Positions 58,843 to 64,000 of a DNA stretch of 64,000 nt are shown piece after piece; position 1 is the first letter of the stretch, and every line of letters starts with the position of its first letter. This stretch comes from Rhodovarius crocodyli. GTDB taxonomy: Bacteria > Pseudomonadota > Alphaproteobacteria > Acetobacterales > Acetobacteraceae. Location of the stretch: positions 1-64,000 of the forward strand of contig NZ_SACL01000014.1 in NCBI RefSeq assembly GCF_004005855.1, given 5' to 3'. The translations under genes were made by a program, and so were the position numbers. The notes under the pieces were generated by a model. That model searched no databases, had not been told where the DNA came from, and saw only the letters and a list, made by a program, of their open reading frames with translations.

Positions 58843-59050
58843 CCAAGGGCGCTGCCCTTGGAACCCGCCAAAGGCCGAAAGGCCTTTGGAAACCGATGAT
58901 TGGCTCCGGTGCCGGGGAAGCCGGGCACCCGTATAAAATTCAATATGAAAGGCGTTCCCAAGCGATGGCGCCAAACTGCTCGGGGTCCAGGGCCGCTACG
59001 GTCCTGGCGGGGGTCCCCAAGGGGACGAAGGGGGCAGAGCCCCTTGGCCT
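58843..59050 (+). repeat. Hairpin-rich intergenic repeat, copy 1
   Basis: This spacer between the two ATPase genes holds CCAAGGGC-gct-GCCCTTGG (58843-58861) and CCAAAGGCC-gaaa-GGCCTTTGG (58868-58889, a GNRA-type loop). It also has a TCCAGGGCC...GGTCCTGGC arm pair near 58985-59010, GTCCCC-aa-GGGGAC, and GGGGC-aga-GCCCC. The CCAAAGGCCGAAAGGCC block and the GGGTCCAGGG/TCCTGGCGGGG block recur at 63400-63614 in the same order and orientation, so it is a dispersed repeat family. Confidence 0.7.
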
Positions 59051-59056
59051 TTCCCT

Positions 59057-60049
59057 ATGACCGTCCCCCTCCTCGTCGCCCGCGGCCTCACCCGCCGCTA
59101 TTCCATGAAGCGCGGCATGTTCTCCAACCCCACCACCGTCACGGCGGTGGATGGGCTCGACCTGTTCCTGGAGCAGGGCAGGACGCTGGGCCTGGTGGGT
59201 GAATCCGGCTGCGGCAAATCCACCACCGGCCGCATGGTGCTGGGCATGGAAACACCCGATGCCGGCAGCATCGCCTTCGCCGGCAAGCCCATGCCTCGCC
59301 CCGGCAGCGCCGAATGGCGCAGCCTGCGCGCGCGCATGCAGATGGTGTTCCAGGACCCGCTGGGCGCGCTGGACCGCCGCCTGACCATCGGCCAGCAGGT
59401 GGCCGAGCCCCTGGTGATCCATGGCATCGGCACACGCGCCGACCGCCCGGACCGCGTGGCAGCCCTGCTGACCCAGGCCGGGCTGCGGCCCGACCAGGGC
59501 GCGCGCTATCCGCATGAACTGTCGGGCGGCCAAAGGCAGCGCGCCGTGCTGGCCCGCGCGCTGGCCAGCGGCCCTGAACTGCTGGTGTGCGATGAGCCGA
59601 TCTCGGCGCTCGATGTCTCGATCCAGGCGCAGGTGATGAACCTGTTGACCGAGACCCAGGCGCGGCTCGGTTTGACCATGCTGTTCATCAGCCACGACCT
59701 GCGCGCGGTGCGCCAGGTCAGCCACCGCGTGGCCGTGATGTATCTGGGCAAGATCGTCGAGGAAGGCCCGCCCGACGCGGTGCTGCATGACCCGGCGCAT
59801 CCCTATGCGCAGGCGCTGGTCTCGGCGATTCCGGGGCAGAAGAATGTGCGCCGCATCCGCCTGCAGGGCGACCCGCCGAATCCGGCCGACCGGCCGCGCG
59901 GCTGCGCCTTCCATCCCCGCTGCCCCCTGGCCGGGCCGGTGTGCCGGCAGCTGGTGCCCGAACTGAAACCCCGCCCGGGCGATGGCCGCATGGTCGCCTG
60001 CCATGTGGCGCAGGGCGAGATCTCGCCCAGCTTCCAGAGGGCTGCCTGA
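59057..60049 (+). CDS. Oligopeptide-type ABC transporter ATPase, DppF-like
   Basis: This 330-aa protein has Walker A ([11 protein letters not shown]), the ABC signature LSGGQRQRAVLARALAS, Walker B LLVCDEPISALDV and the switch ISHDLRAV. The C-terminal oligo_HPY region has [14 protein letters not shown]. It heterodimerises with the DppD-like subunit. It lies after the repeat-filled spacer and 1 nt before the permease gene. Confidence 0.95.
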   Translation: MTVPLLVARGLTRRYSMKRGMFSNPTTVTAVDGLDLFLEQGRTLGLVGESGCGKSTTGRMVLGMETPDAGSIAFAGKPMPRPGSAEWRSLRARMQMVFQDPLGALDRRLTIGQQVAEPLVIHGIGTRADRPDRVAALLTQAGLRPDQGARYPHELSGGQRQRAVLARALASGPELLVCDEPISALDVSIQAQVMNLLTETQARLGLTMLFISHDLRAVRQVSHRVAVMYLGKIVEEGPPDAVLHDPAHPYAQALVSAIPGQKNVRRIRLQGDPPNPADRPRGCAFHPRCPLAGPVCRQLVPELKPRPGDGRMVACHVAQGEISPSFQRAA

Positions 60050-60050
60050 G

Positions 60051-60983
60051 ATGGTGCGTTTCCTGGCCTGGCGCAGCCTGCGCGCCTTCCTGACCATCTT
60101 CCTGGTCGTCACTTTCGCCTTCCTGGTGCTGCGCCTGTCGGGTGACCCGGCACAGATCATCATGGGCGCCGACGCCCCGCCCGAGGCGGTGGAAGCCTTC
60201 CGCAGCGCCTGGGGTCTGGACCGCTCGGTCTGGGAGCAATACCTGGGCTATGTCGGCTCGATCTTCACGGGTGACCTCGGGCGGTCCATGCGCGACGGCC
60301 GACCGGCGGCCGCACTGGTGGCGGAGCGCATTCCCGCGACCCTGGCGCTGACCATTCCGGCGCTGATGCTGAAGCTCGGCCTGGGCATTCCGGCCGGCAT
60401 CTACGCGGCGCTGCACCGCAATTCCGTCATCGACCGCCTGGTGATGCTGGTGGCGGTGGCGGGCTTCACCATCCCCTCCTTCGTGCTGGGCCTGCTGCTG
60501 GTACTGGTCTTCGCCGTGCAGCTCGGCTGGCTGCCCTCGGGCGGGCAGGAGAGCTGGCGCCACGCCATCCTGCCCGTGGTCACGCTGGGCATCGGTGGTG
60601 CGGCCGTGCTGGCACGCTTCACGCGCTCCGCGATGCTGGAGGTGCTGGGCCAGCCCTATATCCGCACCGCCAGCGCCAAGGGCGTGCCCTGGCGGCGCGT
60701 CGTGTCGGGCCATGCCGCCCCCAACGCCGCCATCCCGACCGTGACCATCATCGGCTTCATGCTCGGCAGCCTGATCGCGGGTGCCGTGGTGGTCGAGAGC
60801 GTGTTCTCCTGGCCCGGCGTGGGCCGTTTGATGGTGGTGGCGGTGGCGAACCGCGACCTGGCCGTCGTGCAATGCGTGCTGCTGCTGGTGTCATTCACCA
60901 TGGTGGTGGCAAATTTCCTGGTCGACCTGGCCTATGGGCTGATCGACCCCAGGCTGCGCACAGGCGCCCAGGGGGGCCATTGA
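60051..60983 (+). CDS. ABC transporter permease, DppB-like
   Basis: This 310-aa inner-membrane protein has about six spans and the BPD_transp_1 EAA-type loop IRTASAKGVPWRRVVSGHAAPNAA (about 201-224, in two parts). The N-terminal LRAFLTIFLVVTFAFLVLRLSGDP is typical of DppB. The ATG at 60051 is chosen on the family N-terminus. It pairs with the downstream DppC-like gene, one nucleotide away. Confidence 0.95.
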   Translation: MVRFLAWRSLRAFLTIFLVVTFAFLVLRLSGDPAQIIMGADAPPEAVEAFRSAWGLDRSVWEQYLGYVGSIFTGDLGRSMRDGRPAAALVAERIPATLALTIPALMLKLGLGIPAGIYAALHRNSVIDRLVMLVAVAGFTIPSFVLGLLLVLVFAVQLGWLPSGGQESWRHAILPVVTLGIGGAAVLARFTRSAMLEVLGQPYIRTASAKGVPWRRVVSGHAAPNAAIPTVTIIGFMLGSLIAGAVVVESVFSWPGVGRLMVVAVANRDLAVVQCVLLLVSFTMVVANFLVDLAYGLIDPRLRTGAQGGH

Positions 60984-60984
60984 G

Positions 60985-61848
60985 ATGAGCGCGACCACCC
61001 TGAACCCGCCCGCGCGCCGCGCCTGGCGCCTGCCGCCCCCGCTCGTGCTGTTCGGCCTGTGCTGGCTGGCGCTGATGCTGGCGGTGGCCATCCTGGCCCC
61101 CGTCATCACGCCCTATTCCTACACCGCGCTCGACCTGCGCAACCGGCTGTCGGCGCCCGTCGGCATGGGCGGCACCATGGCCCATTGGCTGGGCACGGAT
61201 GAGCTGGGGCGCGACGTGCTGGCGCGCCTCATCTCCTCCATCCGCATGAGCCTGACCATCGCCTTCGGCGCGACCATCATCGGGGCGCTGATCGGCACCA
61301 CGCTGGGGCTGCTGGCGGCCTGGGCGCGCGGCATCGTGGAACAGATCGTGCTGATGCTGGTGGACTTCTCGGCCAGCATCCCCTTCCTGATCCTGGCACT
61401 CGCGGTGCTGGCCTTCTTCGGCAACTCCATCGTGCTGTTCGTCTGCCTGCTGGGGCTGCACGCGTGGGAGCGCTACGCCCGCATCGCCCGCGGCCTGGCC
61501 ATTGCGGCCGGCAGCCAGGGCTACGCGGCGGCGGTGCGGCAGCTGGGTGCCTCCCCCATGCGGGTCTATCTGCTGCACATCCTGCCCAACATCGCCTCGA
61601 CCCTGATCGTCTCGATGACGCTGGCCTTCCCGGAGATCATCCTGCTGGAAAGCGGGCTGTCCTTCCTCGGCCTCGGCGTGCAGCCACCCGAGACCTCGCT
61701 CGGCAGCATGGTGGGCTATGGGCGGGAGTACCTGACCCGCGCGCCGTGGATCCTGCTCTCACCCGCCTTCGTGATCGTCCTGACCACCTTGTCCGTGTCG
61801 CTGATCGGCGATTGGCTGCGCGACAAGCTGGACCCGACGCTTCGCTGA
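60985..61848 (+). CDS. ABC transporter permease, DppC-like
   Basis: This 287-aa permease has an N-terminal OppC_N span, then HWLGTDELGRDVLARLISSIRMSL (the GTDxxGRD DppC signature, in two parts), several spans, and an EAA-type loop with GLAIAAGSQGYAAAVRQLGAS. It completes the importer. The next gene starts 96 nt downstream, after a short GC-rich spacer with only weak hairpins. Confidence 0.95.
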   Translation: MSATTLNPPARRAWRLPPPLVLFGLCWLALMLAVAILAPVITPYSYTALDLRNRLSAPVGMGGTMAHWLGTDELGRDVLARLISSIRMSLTIAFGATIIGALIGTTLGLLAAWARGIVEQIVLMLVDFSASIPFLILALAVLAFFGNSIVLFVCLLGLHAWERYARIARGLAIAAGSQGYAAAVRQLGASPMRVYLLHILPNIASTLIVSMTLAFPEIILLESGLSFLGLGVQPPETSLGSMVGYGREYLTRAPWILLSPAFVIVLTTLSVSLIGDWLRDKLDPTLR

Positions 61849-61944
61849 TGCCTCAGGCGCCGGCGCGCCCATCCGGGCGGCTGACGCCGCCGTGCTTCGC
61901 ACTCCCGGACCTGCGGTCCGCCTGAACAGAAGGAAGGGCTGCTC

Positions 61945-63369
61945 ATGCCCCGTTTCATCATGGTCGCGCTGGACGGGATGCGTCCCGACATGGTCAGCGC
62001 CGAGAACACGCCGCACCTGGCGGCACTCGCCGCCGCCGGCACGCGCTTCACCAATGCCCGCAGCGTCTTCCCGTCCGAGACGCGGGTGGCCACACCCTCG
62101 CTCGTCACCGGCTGCCGCCCCGGCGGGCATGGCATGGTGGCCAACACGCTGTTCGACGCCAAGGCAGCACCCGACCGCCTGCTGCGCACCAAGCTGGCGG
62201 CGGATGTCGACATCATGGCCATGGGCGGCGAAACCCCCATGGAGCGCATGAGCCTGGCCGAGCACCTGTCCCTGGCCGGCAAGTCCTTCGCGCTGGTCAG
62301 CGCCGGCACCCAGGGTGCCGCGCGGCTGCTGCACCCCGTCGCCCCGCGCCTCGGCAGCTTCCGCTGGAATGTCGAGGACACGGAGGGCGCGACCTTCGAC
62401 GAGGTTCAGGCCGCCATGGGCGCCACGCCCCCCGCCGGCGTGCCCAACACCGCGCGCGTCGATTTCGCCGGCCGGGTGCTGCTGGAACACGTCATGCCGC
62501 GCCACCGCCCGGATGTGGCGCTGCTGTGGCTGAGTGAGCCGGACGTGGCCTTCCACTATCGCGGCCTGGCCCATGCCGAGACGCTGGCCGCGCTGAAGGC
62601 CGCCGACGCCGTGCTGGGCCGCGTCGTCGCCTGGCGCGACGCACAGCCCGACGCGGCCGAGATCGGCATCATCGTCCTGTCGGACCACGGGCATGTCACC
62701 GGCAAGGGCAAGCGGTCCCTGCGTGAGGAGCTGGTGAAGGCGGGCTTCCGCGCCGGCACCGGCATGGCCGAGGACATCGACGTGGTGGTGGCCCCCGCCG
62801 CGGCACCCGGCATGTGGCTGCGCGACAAATCCCTCGCGCCGCAGATCGCGGAATTCCTGGCCCATCAGGAATGGGCAGGCCCGCTGCTGGCGCGCAACCC
62901 CGCCATCCTGCCCGAAGGCGAGGCCTTCCCGCTCGCCGTGCTGGGCTCCGCGCATCGCCGCAGCGCCGATCTGGTCGCGACCTTCGCCGGCAGCGAGGAA
63001 GCCGACCATTGGGGCCTGCACGGCACGGCACCCTTCGACACCGCCGATGTGCCCGAGGGCGGCGGCATGCACGGCGGGCTGCACCGCAGCGAACTCGCGA
63101 CCGTGCTCGTCATGCAGGGCGGCCCCTTCCGCAACGCCGCCGTGGCCGCCAGCGCCGCCGACCTGACGGATATCGCCCCCACCGTGCTGCACGCGCTGGG
63201 CATCACGCCCCAAGGCATGGAAGGGCGGCCGCTGCTGGGCGCGCTCGACCCGCGCGCCGATGCCGAGCCGCTGCGCGAGGTCATCATCATGCCGCACGGC
63301 TTCCTGCTGCATGGCATGCGCGCGGAAGCCGGCGGGCGCTTCTATCCGACGGGGATGGTCAGGGGGTGA
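61945..63369 (+). CDS. Nucleotide pyrophosphatase/phosphodiesterase-like alkaline phosphatase superfamily enzyme
   Basis: This 474-aa protein has the NPP layout: metal Asp10 (FIMVALDGMRPDM), nucleophile Thr46 in VFPSETRVATPSLVTG, and the metal site VLSDHGHVTGKGKR. It has no signal peptide, so it should act in the cytosol on imported esters. It follows the importer genes and has an AAGGAAGG ribosome site. Together with the PMH at the operon start it brackets the transporter with two phosphoesterases. Confidence 0.85.
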   Translation: MPRFIMVALDGMRPDMVSAENTPHLAALAAAGTRFTNARSVFPSETRVATPSLVTGCRPGGHGMVANTLFDAKAAPDRLLRTKLAADVDIMAMGGETPMERMSLAEHLSLAGKSFALVSAGTQGAARLLHPVAPRLGSFRWNVEDTEGATFDEVQAAMGATPPAGVPNTARVDFAGRVLLEHVMPRHRPDVALLWLSEPDVAFHYRGLAHAETLAALKAADAVLGRVVAWRDAQPDAAEIGIIVLSDHGHVTGKGKRSLREELVKAGFRAGTGMAEDIDVVVAPAAAPGMWLRDKSLAPQIAEFLAHQEWAGPLLARNPAILPEGEAFPLAVLGSAHRRSADLVATFAGSEEADHWGLHGTAPFDTADVPEGGGMHGGLHRSELATVLVMQGGPFRNAAVAASAADLTDIAPTVLHALGITPQGMEGRPLLGALDPRADAEPLREVIIMPHGFLLHGMRAEAGGRFYPTGMVRG

Positions 63370-63399
63370 GGCGCTTCGGGGCTTTGCCCTGGCCCCCAC

Positions 63400-63614
63400 C
63401 AGGGCCCTGCCCTGGACCCGCCAAAGGCCGAAAGGCCCTTGGAACCCAGGTGCTGAAAATATGGGGAGGGGGCACCACGCGCCCTCTGATCCCGACCGCC
63501 CTCTGAGCCCCCTCCCCAAATTTTCAGAAGACTCGCGGGGGTCCAGGGGCCACAGGCTCCTGGCGGGGTGCAGGGGCGGCGCCCCTGCGCGGGGGACCGG
63601 GGGCAAGGCCCCCG
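63400..63614 (+). repeat. Hairpin-rich intergenic repeat, copy 2
   Basis: This gene-free stretch between convergent genes holds CCAAAGGCC-gaaa-GGCCCTTGG (63421-63442) and a 21-bp inverted repeat (63453-63473 with 63507-63527, one mismatch, starting CTGAAAATATGGGGAGGGGG). GCAGGGGC-ggc-GCCCCTGC (63570-63588) and CGGGGGC-aag-GCCCCCG (63598-63614) follow. The first block and the GGGTCCAGGG/CTCCTGGCGGGG block match copy 1. The long inverted repeat is absent from copy 1. The array may also end transcription from both sides. Confidence 0.7.
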
Positions 63615-63621
63615 AAGCACT

Positions 63622-64000
63622 TCACCCCCTGCCTTCCTCCACCGCATGGCAGGCCACCAGGCTCTCGCCTGCCGGCTGGGCCAGGGGTCGTTCGGCCTTG
63701 CAGCGGTCGTTGGCCAATGGGCAGCGCGGGTGGAAGGCGCAGCCGCTGGGGGGGCTGATGGGGGACGGCACTTCGCCGCCCACGGGGATGCGCGTGCGCC
63801 CGGTCATGTCCAGGTCCGGGATCGCTTCCATCAGCGCGCGCGTGTAGGGGTGGCGCGGCGTGGTGAACAGGGTCTCGGCCGGGGCCTGTTCGACGATGCG
63901 GCCCAGATACATCACGCCGACGCGGTCGCTCACCTGCCGGACGACGGCCAGATTGTGGCTGATGAACAGGTAGGTCAGGCCGAGGCTGCGCTGCAGCTCC
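63622..64000 (-). CDS. Oligopeptide-type ABC transporter ATPase, C-terminal part (partial)
   Basis: The visible 125 residues start within [20 protein letters not shown] (switch His). They continue with [19 protein letters not shown] and end with the oligo_HPY extension [19 protein letters not shown]. This is the 3' end of a DppF/OppF-like ATPase whose Walker motifs lie beyond the window. It is convergent with the preceding operon and probably belongs to a second peptide-type transporter. Confidence 0.93.
   Translation of the reverse strand, partial: ELQRSLGLTYLFISHNLAVVRQVSDRVGVMYLGRIVEQAPAETLFTTPRHPYTRALMEAIPDLDMTGRTRIPVGGEVPSPISPPSGCAFHPRCPLANDRCKAERPLAQPAGESLVACHAVEEGRG

Noticed and set aside
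63453-63527. 21-bp inverted repeat considered as IS terminal repeats or a site-specific recombination site
   Set aside because: Only 33 bp lie between the arms, with no transposase or recombinase nearby and no target duplication. It is better explained as part of the hairpin repeat or a bidirectional transcription stop.

Overview
The window is 64 kb of very GC-rich bacterial chromosome. Gene content and codon style suggest an alphaproteobacterium, most likely Acetobacteraceae (Roseomonas-like). The pointers are an AarC-type succinyl-CoA:acetate CoA-transferase, orphan Bug-type solute-binding proteins, many Dpp/NMT1-type ABC binding proteins and an Mdo/Opg glucan system. This placement is inferred from gene families, not from a search. 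Genes are tightly packed with many 4-base ATGA/GTGA overlaps, so most blocks read as operons.

Layout. 1-560: the left edge holds the end of an IS3-family element that cuts a small gene, plus a cluster of 13-bp terminal-type repeats. 562-6000: tRNA-Ser(GCU), a glutathione S-transferase, then rpmI-rplT-(terminator)-pheS-pheT. 5967-15400: CoA-transferase, opgG-opgH, two small minus-strand genes, rpsD with a promoter and leader hairpin, a DUF4214/DUF1796-type protein, and der. 15426-22830: comEC and gltX diverge from a spacer carrying six GANTC sites, followed by a diguanylate cyclase and a DoxX-like/opgC-like/msrP operon that ends at two strong hairpins. 22829-27923: an aromatic meta-cleavage operon (flavin hydroxylase, FAH-family hydrolase, extradiol dioxygenase, Bug protein) diverges from an IclR regulator. 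27920-34618: FUSC pump plus MarR with a perfect 14-bp palindrome; an Fe-S old-yellow-enzyme diverging from a DUF3445 (HODM-type) protein and an XRE-cupin regulator; a bestrophin-like channel.

34646-43334 is the most intriguing block. It is a compact six-gene operon (flavoprotein, HpaB-like hydroxylase, amidase, 4,5-dihydroxyphthalate decarboxylase-like protein, a protein carrying the exact PCX3KPYX2SX2H motif of the archaeal tRNA enzyme ArcS, and an NMT1-type binding protein), and it diverges from a TRZ/ATZ-type amidohydrolase. It looks like an uncharacterised heterocycle or aromatic amide pathway.

43439-52801: an EEP-family nuclease/phosphatase, a PLD/cardiolipin-synthase-like protein, an MFS pump with its TetR regulator, an aldehyde dehydrogenase-modD-molbindin operon, a D-aminopeptidase and a lipoprotein. 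53099-63369: a phosphonate monoester hydrolase, two tandem DppA-like binding proteins, two ATPases, two permeases and a nucleotide pyrophosphatase-like enzyme form a probable import-and-hydrolyse operon for phosphate or phosphonate esters. Two related hairpin-rich intergenic repeats lie within and after it. The window ends inside another oligopeptide-type ABC ATPase on the minus strand. I see no CRISPR array, prophage or complete transposon.
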